Part shown: positions 51,051-61,745 of the stretch, in pieces
How the letters are laid out: each line of letters begins with the position of its first letter
Numbering within the stretch: position 1 is the stretch's first letter
Source: Actinomadura syzygii
GTDB lineage: Bacteria > Actinomycetota > Actinomycetes > Streptosporangiales > Streptosporangiaceae
DNA: 64,000 nucleotides
Direction: 5' to 3'
Assembly: GCF_008085905.1 (NCBI RefSeq)
Contig: NZ_VSFF01000004.1
Span: 124,001-188,000 of the forward strand
Program-made: the position numbers and the translations under genes
The notes under the pieces: generated by a model
The model's input: the letters and a program-made list of their open reading frames with translations, nothing else
Database searches by the model: none
What the model was told of the DNA's origin: nothing

Positions 51051-54000
51051 TACCGCCCAGCCTGCCGAAGGAAGTAACCCATTGGATCATCCGGTCGGAA
51101 ATACGTAGTGATCTCACTCCCATCCAGCATTCCGATCCGCCCGTCAGCATCCAGTCTAATCAATACGCCATCGGTTCCACGTATCGCCTCCATGGCCCCC
51201 GCAGGCTTTTCCCCACACATCAGGGCGCAAGCATCAGCGACCATCTGCTCATATCCACCATCATAGTCATACTCTGGCATGTCCGGTCTACGAGTCGGGT
51301 TACCTGCATCATCCAACCCTAGAACGTGCTTGTCGAAATGCTCGTCTGCACTCTCGAGGCTGAAGCCGCAGTTATGAGCGAGTACCGGAGTGCTGCCGAC
51401 AAGAACATAGTACGTGTGGAGGGTTGCGATGGTGAGATTGTGGACGCGCTGGTGGTGGGCGGTCCAGTGCTTGGTGGCAGTTACCTGGACGTAGGTGCCG
51501 GTGCTGGTGCGGAGCCACATGCCGGGTTTGAGGTCAGCGGCTTTGATCCAGGAACTGCTCTCACCGGCGGCCCAGAAGGGGTGGGTGTCGGTGGCGATGA
51601 CCACGCCGCTCTTGGCGAGTTTCGGGCTTAGCCGCTTTGCGACACGGGGCTGTGGAGCGTCGCGGGTCGCCTTGAAGCGGATCGGAGTGTCGGTGTCGAT
51701 GGTGATTTGGACGAGGTTCTTGTCACCCTTGCTGGTGATGGTTCCCAGCACGGGTTGGGCTGTGGTCGTCCCCGTTTCCGGGTCGGTAGCGAGAACCTCG
51801 TCGCCGACTTTGATGTCTTCGATGGTCTTCTGGCTGCCGTCGGCCATGAGCACCGAGGTATTTGGGACGAAGCTGCTGCACTCTCCCAGTCCTCCCTCTG
51901 CTCTGGGGCGTCCTCGTCCCATTCCGCCGATGCCCTCGGCGCCGGTGACGCCGCCGTCTCTGCCGAGGGACCCGTCCCAGCCACTCATCCCTGCATTGAG
52001 AAATTGTTTTCCGGACATGCGGTCGCATGCGAAGTGGCCGATTTGGCAGAGTAGTTTGCCGAAGTTGCCGAGACGGCCGAGGTCTCCGATTCCGCAGGCG
52101 CTGTTGTCACTGCTGTTGATGCCGCATTCGGGCATGAGTTGCGGATCGAGCGGGCCACGATCACCGTTGTGGCGGTCATACACCACTTGGAGCATCTTGT
52201 AGACGGCGGTCCAGTATGCAACGAGGTTCGGCGCATGTACCGTTTGGTCGCCCCACCGGGCCTTCACCGGCTTGTCGACTGCGTTCCCACCCCCGGAAGG
52301 GGTCGACGGGTGCCCGAAACCGCGAGGCGGGTTTCCGCAGTCGTGGCCGCAGCCGCCATTTTTCGCTGGTGTCTTGTGGCCGACGTTGATGACGCCGTTG
52401 CCGCAGATGTCGGGTGGGCAGGTGCCGTCGGGGTCTGCGTGGGTGGCGGGGTTGTTGTTGGCGTAGGTGTAGCCGTTCATCTGTTGGGGGTCGGCCTGGT
52501 CGATGAGGGGGTCGACGGAGATGAAACGGCCGGTCTGGGGGTCGTATTGGCGGGCGCCGAGGTGGGTGAGGCCAGTCGGGTCCTGGGTGCCGTCGACGAA
52601 GCCCTTTTCGCCGGGCCAGGTCGCGTTCTCGTCGAAGCCGCGGAGGTTGCCGAAGGGGTCGAAGCGGCGGATGGTGGTCTGCTGACTGGCAGCGTTGATG
52701 GCGGCTTGGGCGCTGCCTTGGGTGTCGGCGGTGAGGTAGGTGAGGGTGCCGTCGGAGGTGCGCATCGCCACGGTTTGGTCGGCGAAGGTGTAGTAGCGGG
52801 TGCCGGTGGCGGTGGCGGCGCCGTTGAGGGCGCGTAGTTCGGTGCCATCGGGCATGTACAAGGTGGCGCCGGCGGGGTCCTTTCGGATGATGCGGTTGCC
52901 GTCGGCGTCATAGACGTAGGTCTCGTCGTTGCTGTTCTCGGTGACCTTGGTCAGTTCACCTTCGGTGCCCCAGTCGAATGTCTGGGTGCTTGTGGCCGGG
53001 CTGCCGTCGGCGGTGGTGCGGGTGGTGGTGTTGCCGGTGGCGTCGTAGGCATAGGTGCTGGTGCGGTCGCCGTCGCCGCCGGTTTGGACGACCTTGTTGA
53101 GGCGGTTGCCGTTGCCCGGGGCGGCGTAGGTGTAGGTGCGGGTGGTATCGGGTTTGCCGCCGGTGCCGTGCAGGGTTTGGGTTTTGCGGTTTCCGGCGGT
53201 GTCGTAGGTGAAGGTCTGCCAGTACGGCGCTGGGCCGCCGATCAGCGCGGGGGTGGGTTCGGTCGCGCACGGGTCGGTGGTGGTCTGGGTCCAGGCTTGG
53301 GTGAGACGTTGCAGGTGGTCGTAGGTGAAGCATTGGTTGTCGACACCGTCGCGGGAGTTGTCGGTGATTGAGGTGACGGTGCCGGTGTCGGTGTAGTGGT
53401 AGGTGGCGTTGCGGTCGGCGCCGCTGATGCCTGCGCGGGTGGTGCGGGCGTTGGCCAGCCGCTGGGTGCCGTACTCGTAGGAGAAGGTCTGCCAGGCTTG
53501 TTTGGTGGGGTCGGTCCCGTACTCGACGAGCGTGGGTTTGCCGGTGGGGGTGTATTGGGCGGTGTTGACGTAGGTGGCTTTGCCGGTCAGTCCGGTGGGG
53601 CGCTGCCAGGTGTCGTAGGCGTAGACGAGGCTTTCGCCGGGCAGCCCGCCCGCTGCGGGCATGGTCTCGCCCTTGACGGTGCCGTCAGCGTTGAAACTGG
53701 TGGAGAAGGCGTAGGTTCCCGCGAGCGGGCCTTGGGAGGCTGGGACGGTCAGGGTGGTGGTTTCGGGACGGCCCAGGGTGTCGTACTTGTAGACGCCGTT
53801 GGTGTAGTCGCCATTGGGGGTGCGCCGGGTCGCTGAGGCGAGCTTGCCCTTGCCGCGGATGCTGGTGTCGTAGGTCCAGGAGGCCAGGATCGGGCCGTCT
53901 GCTGATCCGTCGTGGGCTGCGGTCTTGCGGCCTTGCCCGTCGTAGTCGAGGAAGACCTTCTTGCCGCGGGCGTCGGTGGTGGAGGTGACCTGGTCCAGGT

Positions 54001-57000
54001 CGTCGTAGGTGAAGGTGGTCGCGCCCTTGTCGGGGTCGGTGGTGCGGATCTTGCGACCGCGCAGGTCGTAGGTGGTGGTGAAGGTGTTGCCGGACGGATC
54101 TGTGACCGAGGCGATCTCTCCGGCGGGAGTGTAGGTGTAGGTGGTGGCGTCGTAGTCGCCGGTGGGCGTGGCGGCCTTGTACTGGCGGCGTTGGATGACC
54201 TGCCCGCGGGCGTCGGTGAGCTGGGCGGTGGGGGTGCCGCCGGTGGGCGGGGTGACCGAGACGCGGTTACCGCCGCCGTAGGCGTAAGTGGTGCGCCACA
54301 GTTCGCTGTCGGGCTGGTCGCCGTTACCAGTGCTCAGGCGCTCTACGGTCTTGCGGCCCAAGCCGTCGTAATCGGTGTGGGTCTGGGTTTCGATCTCACC
54401 GGGGACGTCGACGCCGAACAGAGTGGCTTGGGGGGCTTCGGTGGCGGTGTAGGGAGCGTAGGTCTTGGTGACCTGCCCGCGGTTGTCGTAGAAGGTGTCG
54501 GAGATCAGTCGGCCGTCCGGGCCGGGGACTTGGAGCTGGCGGGTGCGGAGCAGCCCGTCGAGCAGTTCGATCTGTCCGAGTTTCTGGCTGCCGTCGGCCG
54601 CGAGGGTCTTTGTGGTGACTGCGACGATCTGTCCCTGGGTGACCCGGTAGGAGAATTCGTAGGTGGGGTTGTCGGTGGCTTTGCGCCGGTTGGGCAGCCA
54701 GACCTTCAGCAGCCGTCCGAGCGGGTCGTAGGTCAGGTCGGTGCGCAGGTTGCCGTTGGAGACGTCCAGTTCGGTGACCGGCAGGCCCAAGGCGGGGTCG
54801 AGTTGCTGGGTCCGGGTCAACGACGTGGAGGAATCCCCGGGTTTGGCCGGAGGACCGGTCGTGGTGACCTGGGTGGTCAGACCCTGGGTTTGGCTGTAGG
54901 CGCTGGTGGTGACGTGACCGGCGGCGTCGGTGACCTCCACCGGGCGACGGTAGGCGTCGTAGCGTGTTTCCACCTGGGTGACGTAGGTCGCGGTGGTGCC
55001 GTTGTGGGAGGCGATCTTTTCAACTCTGGTGACGTTCCCGACCGTGGAGCCCTCGCCGAAGCCGCCGTTGTCGTAGTAGGTGCGGACGTCGGACATGACC
55101 TGGGTGGATCGGTCGGGTGTGGTCGAGCAGTTGACCGCGACGGTCTCGACACGGGACGGCGAGTTGACCATCCAGGCGCCGGTGTTGTCGGCGTAGCTGG
55201 TGGTGGTGCATTTGTCGTCGGCCGTGGTGGTGACGTCGCCCATGTCGTCGACTCTGGTGGTGCGGCCGACGCCGGGGCCTGAGGCCTGGTAGGTGTTGTC
55301 GGTTTTGGTCTGGGTCCAGCCGCCGCCGTCCCTGGCCGTCCAGGTCTGGGTGGAGTCGGTGGCGGTGACGTTGGCGGTGGTGGTGCCCCACGACCGTGTC
55401 CGGGACGCGGTCTGCGCCTTCCACGGGGTGTTGACGGTCTTGGCGTAGACCGTGCCGCCGGGCTTGTCGTAGGTGACGGTCTTGAGGGTGAACCCGGCGA
55501 AGGGGTCGTGGTCAGTGTGGGTGCCGCCCTCACCGTCGGAGACGGTGACCGACTTTTCACCGCCGTCCTTGTTCTTTCGGTCGCCGTCCATTCCGCGCAG
55601 GTAGAAGGTGTCGGTCTGGGTGGCGGGATCGTTGTAGTTGCCGGTGAAGGTGCGGACCTGGCCGTAGCCGCGCCATTGCGACCAGGTCTTGTTCTTGTCC
55701 TTGGTGAGGCCGTCATCGTCGTCGTAGTGCCAGGCGGCGCCGCCCAGGTACTGGTATTTGGTGACCATTTCCGGTGAGCCGCCGGTGAGGTCGGTCTGCA
55801 TCACGCTGGTCACCACGTATTTGTGGAACCAGTCGGTCATCGGTTCGTCGCGGCCGGGCGGTGTCCAGATCACCGGCATGCAGCGGGTGGTGTTGGTCTC
55901 CGGGGTGGGCCGGTCGGTCGGGGAGCAGCTCGATTCGGGGGTGGAATAGCTGACGTCGATCTGCCCGCCGGATTCGTCGTCGATCGCTCCGACTCGGTAG
56001 CGGACGTAGCGCTGGATGTCGTCGCCGGTCCTGTCCAGCCGGTTGGGCAGTTGGACGTTGCTGATGGTCGTCTTCGGCAGCGTGACGAACGTCCCGTCGG
56101 CGGCGTGGCCGGTGTGCTGGATGCTGGTCAGCAACAGGTCGCGGTCGATGTCGGCCAGGCCCCAGGCGTGGGTGAACGCCCAGGAGTCCACCGGCCGGTA
56201 TCCCGAACCGTCCGGTTTGAGGATCTGGGTGGTGACCTGGGCGAGGCGCTTGCGGGACCAGAACGTCGGCGAGAGCGTGCCGTGGGTGTCCTTGCATTCC
56301 TGGCCGGAGTCGCAGTGCATGTCCCACGGGACGTCCCACCACGAGTCCGGTTTATCGCCGATATTGGACGGGTCGCAGTCGAAGGTCGCATCCGGGATGC
56401 AGCGTTCGGCGGGGGTGAAGCTCACTTGTGCGGGCGCTTTGTCGAACAGTTTGTCCTTGCGCATCCCATAGGAGATCGTCTTCAGATATCCGCCGCGCAC
56501 GTAGGGGGTTTCGTCTGCGGCCTTGAGGTTGCGGCCGTAGTGGTTGGTCTCCTTGGCGTAGCTGTAGACGATGGCGTTGCCGGACGGGTCGACGACATAG
56601 TCCAGGTTCCACCGGTAGGCCTGCTGACACCACGAATCAGCGAACGTCGACTTGTGGCAGTACTCGTTCTCGTCGTCGCCGAAAACCGGAGTGGTCCACG
56701 TGGAGTCGGTCTCGGGCTTGTCATTCACCCAGCCGGGGACGCGGTTGAGGCCGAAGAAGTACTGGACGCCGTCGGTCGTGGTGACCTTCCAGTACTCCCC
56801 GTCGTTGTCGCCGTTGCCGGTGGCCACGTCGGTGAGTTTTTCGAACTTGGTGCCGTCGTCGCCCTTCATCCGCCAGGTGCCGTCGGAGGCTTTGATCAGC
56901 TCGCCGCCCTTGCCGTTCCAGGTGACGGTCGCGTTGTCATATCCCCAGCACAGATCGCCTGGCGAGTTCCCCCACTCGTCCTTTGGCGCGCCGTCGTCCT

Positions 57001-58009
57001 CGCACGACTTGTAGCGCCGCTCGATGTAGCCCGGCCACAGGTCGAACCCCTCACCGATCCAGGACGGCTGCCCGTTGGTGTTGGAGGTCTTACCGTCGAC
57101 GCTTCCCGATGAATAGGTGACCGCGACGTTCGGGGTGAGGCCGCCGGGCACGGGCGGCACCCGCATCGGATACGACCAGCTGAACTCGCCGCCGCTGCCC
57201 CCGGCCTGCCAGGTCGCCGACGCCTCCAGCGAGGTCGCCTTGAAATCACCTTGCGGGCCAGACGATCCGGCCACCGCGACCAGGAGCGTTCCCGCCGTCG
57301 CCGCGGTGGACGAGCTCCCAGACGGGGCGGTCTGGGCGGGAGCGGCGGTGATCTGGGCGGTGAGGGTCTGCTTGCGGCTGTTGTTGACGGCCTTCAGCGG
57401 CGCGGCCAAACGACACTCGGGCTTGTCGGGAATGCTGAGCGCGCACGCGGGCATCTGGTACAGGCGCAGTCGGGATCCGTAAGAGCCGCCGAATGCCTGC
57501 GCGAATTGCGAGTAGTCCAGTTCAACACCGACCTGGCCGGCCTGGGGTTTGTCAGTGCGGGCCACGGTGAACGCCAATCCGTCCACCCCGGCTCTGGGCG
57601 CGGTGGCGCGGTCCAGCACCGTCACGCGCACCTTCGCCGCGACCCCTATCCCGTTGCGTACAGCACGCTTGTCGGCGGGCAGCACCCGCACCGGCAACGC
57701 GTCCGCCCGTACCTTTCGCGCGGGGTCCGCGGGCACAGACACGTCGCTGGTGCCGGGCTTGGGCCAAGCGGCCTTGGCCGGCGGCCCCGGCCTCAACGTC
57801 GCCGTCTTACGCGGGCGGACCTTCAGATCATGGCCCTTGACCGGATCTTCATGATCACCGACGGTCGGCCGGTGAGCGTTGGGTGGTTCGGCGAGCGCGG
57901 GCGGCGGAGCCGACAACAGCCCGGCGGCGAGGGTCACGGCCATGACCGCCGCGACTGCGCGGGCGGTCCGGGGACGGGACAGCACCAGGGTCTTGCGGCC
58001 TGTTCTCAC
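51050..58009 (-). CDS. RHS-repeat polymorphic toxin with Hint domain and C-terminal toxin
   Basis: GTG at 58009 follows AGGAGGAAG and starts a signal peptide (SRPRTARAVAAVMAVTLAAG, cleavage after ALA near residue 40). The 2319-residue protein has an SpvB/YD-type N-terminal half (SWSYPMRVPPVPGGLTPNVA, IGEGFDLWPGYIERRYKSC), a long RHS-repeat shell and the core end DPTGLTHLGARQYDPQTGRF then ISVDP. From Cys 2044 to Asn 2213 a Hint domain is seen (CSSFVPNTSVLMADGSQKTI, THPFW, HNLTIATLHTYYVL, TPVLAHN) and Cys 2214 follows. Residues 2215-2319 are the released toxin: HFDKHVLGLDD near the start and EITTYFRPDDPMGYFLRQ at the end, with no close family I know; a BECR-like RNase is a guess. The immunity gene follows by TAATG overlap. 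Confidence 0.9.
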   Translation of the reverse strand: MRTGRKTLVLSRPRTARAVAAVMAVTLAAGLLSAPPPALAEPPNAHRPTVGDHEDPVKGHDLKVRPRKTATLRPGPPAKAAWPKPGTSDVSVPADPARKVRADALPVRVLPADKRAVRNGIGVAAKVRVTVLDRATAPRAGVDGLAFTVARTDKPQAGQVGVELDYSQFAQAFGGSYGSRLRLYQMPACALSIPDKPECRLAAPLKAVNNSRKQTLTAQITAAPAQTAPSGSSSTAATAGTLLVAVAGSSGPQGDFKATSLEASATWQAGGSGGEFSWSYPMRVPPVPGGLTPNVAVTYSSGSVDGKTSNTNGQPSWIGEGFDLWPGYIERRYKSCEDDGAPKDEWGNSPGDLCWGYDNATVTWNGKGGELIKASDGTWRMKGDDGTKFEKLTDVATGNGDNDGEYWKVTTTDGVQYFFGLNRVPGWVNDKPETDSTWTTPVFGDDENEYCHKSTFADSWCQQAYRWNLDYVVDPSGNAIVYSYAKETNHYGRNLKAADETPYVRGGYLKTISYGMRKDKLFDKAPAQVSFTPAERCIPDATFDCDPSNIGDKPDSWWDVPWDMHCDSGQECKDTHGTLSPTFWSRKRLAQVTTQILKPDGSGYRPVDSWAFTHAWGLADIDRDLLLTSIQHTGHAADGTFVTLPKTTISNVQLPNRLDRTGDDIQRYVRYRVGAIDDESGGQIDVSYSTPESSCSPTDRPTPETNTTRCMPVIWTPPGRDEPMTDWFHKYVVTSVMQTDLTGGSPEMVTKYQYLGGAAWHYDDDDGLTKDKNKTWSQWRGYGQVRTFTGNYNDPATQTDTFYLRGMDGDRKNKDGGEKSVTVSDGEGGTHTDHDPFAGFTLKTVTYDKPGGTVYAKTVNTPWKAQTASRTRSWGTTTANVTATDSTQTWTARDGGGWTQTKTDNTYQASGPGVGRTTRVDDMGDVTTTADDKCTTTSYADNTGAWMVNSPSRVETVAVNCSTTPDRSTQVMSDVRTYYDNGGFGEGSTVGNVTRVEKIASHNGTTATYVTQVETRYDAYRRPVEVTDAAGHVTTSAYSQTQGLTTQVTTTGPPAKPGDSSTSLTRTQQLDPALGLPVTELDVSNGNLRTDLTYDPLGRLLKVWLPNRRKATDNPTYEFSYRVTQGQIVAVTTKTLAADGSQKLGQIELLDGLLRTRQLQVPGPDGRLISDTFYDNRGQVTKTYAPYTATEAPQATLFGVDVPGEIETQTHTDYDGLGRKTVERLSTGNGDQPDSELWRTTYAYGGGNRVSVTPPTGGTPTAQLTDARGQVIQRRQYKAATPTGDYDATTYTYTPAGEIASVTDPSGNTFTTTYDLRGRKIRTTDPDKGATTFTYDDLDQVTSTTDARGKKVFLDYDGQGRKTAAHDGSADGPILASWTYDTSIRGKGKLASATRRTPNGDYTNGVYKYDTLGRPETTTLTVPASQGPLAGTYAFSTSFNADGTVKGETMPAAGGLPGESLVYAYDTWQRPTGLTGKATYVNTAQYTPTGKPTLVEYGTDPTKQAWQTFSYEYGTQRLANARTTRAGISGADRNATYHYTDTGTVTSITDNSRDGVDNQCFTYDHLQRLTQAWTQTTTDPCATEPTPALIGGPAPYWQTFTYDTAGNRKTQTLHGTGGKPDTTRTYTYAAPGNGNRLNKVVQTGGDGDRTSTYAYDATGNTTTRTTADGSPATSTQTFDWGTEGELTKVTENSNDETYVYDADGNRIIRKDPAGATLYMPDGTELRALNGAATATGTRYYTFADQTVAMRTSDGTLTYLTADTQGSAQAAINAASQQTTIRRFDPFGNLRGFDENATWPGEKGFVDGTQDPTGLTHLGARQYDPQTGRFISVDPLIDQADPQQMNGYTYANNNPATHADPDGTCPPDICGNGVINVGHKTPAKNGGCGHDCGNPPRGFGHPSTPSGGGNAVDKPVKARWGDQTVHAPNLVAYWTAVYKMLQVVYDRHNGDRGPLDPQLMPECGINSSDNSACGIGDLGRLGNFGKLLCQIGHFACDRMSGKQFLNAGMSGWDGSLGRDGGVTGAEGIGGMGRGRPRAEGGLGECSSFVPNTSVLMADGSQKTIEDIKVGDEVLATDPETGTTTAQPVLGTITSKGDKNLVQITIDTDTPIRFKATRDAPQPRVAKRLSPKLAKSGVVIATDTHPFWAAGESSSWIKAADLKPGMWLRTSTGTYVQVTATKHWTAHHQRVHNLTIATLHTYYVLVGSTPVLAHNCGFSLESADEHFDKHVLGLDDAGNPTRRPDMPEYDYDGGYEQMVADACALMCGEKPAGAMEAIRGTDGVLIRLDADGRIGMLDGSEITTYFRPDDPMGYFLRQAGR

Positions 58010-58145
58010 GGCTTCCTCCTGCGCCCACGCGCGCCTGCTCCAACCCCGGGAAGGCCCCGGGGCACGAACCGTTGGATCTGCTGGATTCGGCGGGCAGGCG
58101 CCCGTGCACGAGGCCCAAGGCGTCTGCCACGCAGGGGTGCGGTGT

Positions 58146-61100
58146 TTAGGGTCCGTCGTCGGTATCGAGTTCGATCGGCTGGCCAAGCTGGACGATCTGG
58201 ACGGGGCTCAGGACGCCTCGATACAGCCAGACATCGTCCAAGGCCGCGGGCCAGAAGCCGGTTCCCGCGCCTCCCCCGCCGAGGGCGTTGCGACCGACCT
58301 GCAGCCCGCCGGTGCCTTTGAAGGGACGTACGTCGCCTTCTGCGGAGTCGCCTTCGGCGCCGTTCACCATGGAACCATTGATGTACAGGCTCATGGTCCG
58401 GTTCGTCGCGTCGTAGACGACCGCGATGTGGTCCCAGTCGTCCTCGGTATAGGCCGAATTACTGGTCAACCGCTGTGGCTTGGAGGCATCACCGGCAGGG
58501 AGATCGGCATTGTTCATCTCCAACTGCCACACACCCAGATCCGCCGGCTCGGCCGCGTCCGGGACATAGCGCAGCGCGAACGCATTGGTCTGAGTCCCGG
58601 GGACGGAGAACACCGTGGCGGTCGTCTGCGGCCGCTGCAGGTTCTGCACCCAGCCGGACAGGGTGAAGCTCTCATCGGTGGAGATCAACGCCTGTCCGGC
58701 CGCGGGATCGACCGGATCGGCCTCGGCGTAGGCGCCCAGCCCGTCCAGTTGCAGTCCCGCCGACGACACGAACGGCCCCTTGAACCCCGCGCCGGACGAA
58801 ATCGTCGCCCCATTGTGCAACTTCAGCGGCAAGGTCGTTCCACCATGGGTTTCACCGACGCTTAGGTCGCCGGTCGCCGCGTTGAGCTTCCATCGGGCCT
58901 TCAGGACCGGGGCCTGCTGGTACAGATCCGTGATCTCCTTGGCGGAGACGATCCGGTCAAAGACGTGGACGTCGTCGATCTGCCCGTGCCATTGGTCGGC
59001 GGGATTGCCGAGCCATAGGCCACGCCCGATCTGGAACCCGTGGGTCGCGTTCCACGCCGCCGGCACGGCCGAACTCGGGGTGCCGGCGTCACCGTTGACG
59101 TAAATCTGCAGCTTCTTGGTCTGGTCGTACACGCCGACCAGATGAGTCCAGGTATTCAGCTCCGCCGGGTTCTTCGATACCGCCTGGGTGGCGCCGGCTT
59201 CAGCGGAGTCGGACGGCACCATTGACAGCACCCACTTGTTCAGAGCGCCGTCGTATTTGAGGTAGAAGCCGCTCTTAGACGTCCCGTCCTGGCTGAGGAC
59301 GGTCTGGGTCACGCCCGCCTGAGTCAGCCGCGCCCACACCGACACCGCGAACGGCTTGCCCGTATCCAGGATCGGCCCGCTGGTTCCCGCCGAGCCCGTC
59401 CCATCCAAGGTCAGCGCCGTCCCCAGCTGGCCCCTCTGTCCGAACGTCCCACCGCCGCCCAGGGCGGCGGTGACCGCCGGCTCACCGTCGCGGGTCTGCG
59501 CCGCCGCGGCCGAGGAACCGGCTTGTTCGTTCAGCGTGAAGTGCGCCTTGGCCGGGGCTCCGGTATTGACCAGGAAACTGAGGCTGGCGGTCGCCGAATC
59601 CTGCGCCGACGGCGCCAACGCCACCACGCTCACCGAGTTGGGGCCGTACTGATCAGGCGCCAGCGTGATCGTCCGCGCGGCGCCTGCGGTCGTGGCCACC
59701 GTCATGATCAATGTGTTGTTGAGCCTGACCTCGTACCGGTCGGCGACTCCCTCGGGATCGGCGATGGTGAACGATCCCGCCTGCCCGACGCCGCCGTGCC
59801 ACCCGCCGTCATCGGGATAGTCGGTGGAGGTGATGGTCGGAGCTGGCTTGGACGGGTCGTAAATGAAGTAGCAGGCCGGTGCGGCGCCCGTCGAGGACCA
59901 AGGCCCGTAGAGTTCGCCGTCCCAGGCTCGCGCGTGCCAGCCGATGAGCGTCTTCTGCGGGATCGTGCCCGGCATCACGACACTGCGCGGCGTCCCCGAT
60001 TTCGCCGCCGGAGCGATCAGCCCCGACGACCACCGCTGGATGAAGCCCTTTCCGTCTCCGGTGTCCCAGTAGGAGGCGAACTCCGGCTGCACCTTGTTGG
60101 CATCCTCGTCGTCGGGATCCCAGAAGTACCCCGTCAACTTCGGCACCCTGTTGATGACGACCGGATCGTTCCCAGGCGCGCACAACCCGCCGGGATCGGT
60201 GCTCATCGACTTGTAGTTGACGGTGTAGGGCGGATTGTTGTACTGGATCGTCAGGAAAGCCTCGTTAGAGAATCGCTTCCACCAATCCATCGTCGACTCG
60301 CTGTAGGCCTTCAGTCCGAACGTGATGTCGCCATATCCCTTGTTCAACGCCGACTGCACATGCTCACGCAGCAACGACCCGCCGAACTCCACTGGCGCCT
60401 TCGAGCAGTACGCCACATCACGCGAGGCCAGGCGCTCGCCCCAGGCTCCCCCGTCGTTCCACGACCCGACCGTGTTGTTCCAGGTCGCATACGACTTCAA
60501 CTGCAAAGTGCGCCACAGCTGGACCGATGTCGGATTATTGCAGTCGTAAGCACCGGTCTCAAAAGCGGTGAACTCCACCGCCTGCACGTAGCGGCCCTTC
60601 AGCGACGGCAATTTCACCTTGTAGAACAGCCGCTTGGTCTGGTTCTTGACGCAGTTGCCGTCCTTGGCCACCTCACAGCGCCCGACACCCTCGGTCGACT
60701 TCCCGCCGAACTCGTAATACGACTGGCTCGGATACCCCGACGACACCATCCCCCACGCCGACGCCTTATGCGCCCCCCACACCGGATCGATGTACACCGG
60801 AAACGTCGTGTCCGCCGCGGTCAGCAGGCCCCGATCAGGGGTCAAGGTGAGCGTTCCGCCGGAAATCTCGACATCGACCGGCGCCGTCTTGGCCCCCTCC
60901 GCGGGCCCCTGCCCGCTGTCCAACGCCCGCACCTGCGGCACGGTCGCCGTCGGCGACCCCGCACCACCCGCCGCCGTCGAGGAGTCCCACATCATCGGCG
61001 ACGGCGCGTCGAACACCGTCATACCCGAAGACGTCTTGGCCGACAGCACCCCGCTCGCCGACTCCTGCGACACCGACAGCCCCGGAGCCGACAACGCCAG

Positions 61101-61745
61101 CGCCAACTGCGCCAGCCGCGGGTCCTGGGCAGCCTCTGCCGTCTTGACCACCAGCGTGTGCGCGAAACCGTCCGCCTCAGCCCGCAACTGCAAATCGACG
61201 CCCGCGCCCAGCACACCCGCATACGTCGCGGTGTCACCGGCGATGGACGGCTCCGGCAACGGCTGCGGCCACGTCAACGCCAGCTTGCGCCCGGCCCGCG
61301 TCATCTGCACCATCGGCCCGCTACCACCACCCGAGAACCGCAGCCCGACCGTCGTCGCACCCGGGACCACACCATCACCGGAACGTTGCAAGCTCGTGTC
61401 GATCGCGGCCCACTTGCCGTCCCGACGAGCACGGATCGGCTGGATGTGCTGCTCGACCTCCATCCGCCCGCTCGGCAGCGCCCGCACCGTCCGGTCCTCG
61501 CCCCGCCCGGCCAGCACCTCCACCGGCTCACCCGACCGCCGAGCCGCCGCCAACGCCCGCTCCTCAGTCGCCTCCGCCCTCGGCTCCTCAGCACGAACCG
61601 CAGGACTCGGCAGCACCGACAACAAAGGAACCTGCACCAATACGGCGACCATCACCAACGCCAAAAGATGGGCCAACGACGCCGGACGCCGCCACAACAA
61701 CGACCGAAGAACAAACGCGCAACGGCGAACAAGGCCGCGACCCAT
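58146..61745 (-). CDS. Secreted LamG-domain partner of the RHS toxin
   Basis: The 1199-residue protein has an N-terminal signal (SLAHLLALVMVAVLVQVPLL), a beta-rich front half with DNRLRE-type adhesion/scaffold patterns (TFPVYIDPVWGAHKASAWGM; YNNPPYTVNYKS), Fn3-like stretches around 620-730, and two LamG domains at about 737-930 (AHFTLNEQAGSS; WTHLVGVYDQTKKLQIYVNG) and 950-1180 (ARWKLNAATGDLS; DWDHIAVVYDATNRTMSLYI). The order LamG protein then RHS protein is common in actinomycetes. It is 136 bases upstream of the toxin in the same direction and may help display or anchor the toxin. Confidence 0.85.
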   Translation of the reverse strand: MGRGLVRRCAFVLRSLLWRRPASLAHLLALVMVAVLVQVPLLSVLPSPAVRAEEPRAEATEERALAAARRSGEPVEVLAGRGEDRTVRALPSGRMEVEQHIQPIRARRDGKWAAIDTSLQRSGDGVVPGATTVGLRFSGGGSGPMVQMTRAGRKLALTWPQPLPEPSIAGDTATYAGVLGAGVDLQLRAEADGFAHTLVVKTAEAAQDPRLAQLALALSAPGLSVSQESASGVLSAKTSSGMTVFDAPSPMMWDSSTAAGGAGSPTATVPQVRALDSGQGPAEGAKTAPVDVEISGGTLTLTPDRGLLTAADTTFPVYIDPVWGAHKASAWGMVSSGYPSQSYYEFGGKSTEGVGRCEVAKDGNCVKNQTKRLFYKVKLPSLKGRYVQAVEFTAFETGAYDCNNPTSVQLWRTLQLKSYATWNNTVGSWNDGGAWGERLASRDVAYCSKAPVEFGGSLLREHVQSALNKGYGDITFGLKAYSESTMDWWKRFSNEAFLTIQYNNPPYTVNYKSMSTDPGGLCAPGNDPVVINRVPKLTGYFWDPDDEDANKVQPEFASYWDTGDGKGFIQRWSSGLIAPAAKSGTPRSVVMPGTIPQKTLIGWHARAWDGELYGPWSSTGAAPACYFIYDPSKPAPTITSTDYPDDGGWHGGVGQAGSFTIADPEGVADRYEVRLNNTLIMTVATTAGAARTITLAPDQYGPNSVSVVALAPSAQDSATASLSFLVNTGAPAKAHFTLNEQAGSSAAAAQTRDGEPAVTAALGGGGTFGQRGQLGTALTLDGTGSAGTSGPILDTGKPFAVSVWARLTQAGVTQTVLSQDGTSKSGFYLKYDGALNKWVLSMVPSDSAEAGATQAVSKNPAELNTWTHLVGVYDQTKKLQIYVNGDAGTPSSAVPAAWNATHGFQIGRGLWLGNPADQWHGQIDDVHVFDRIVSAKEITDLYQQAPVLKARWKLNAATGDLSVGETHGGTTLPLKLHNGATISSGAGFKGPFVSSAGLQLDGLGAYAEADPVDPAAGQALISTDESFTLSGWVQNLQRPQTTATVFSVPGTQTNAFALRYVPDAAEPADLGVWQLEMNNADLPAGDASKPQRLTSNSAYTEDDWDHIAVVYDATNRTMSLYINGSMVNGAEGDSAEGDVRPFKGTGGLQVGRNALGGGGAGTGFWPAALDDVWLYRGVLSPVQIVQLGQPIELDTDDGP

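Noticed and set aside
52139..57112. Long plus-strand open frames across the RHS gene (for example 53912-55282 and 55823-57112)
   Set aside because: They are antisense to the RHS protein, are Gly/Val/Ala-rich without motifs, and arise from codon bias of GC-rich DNA.
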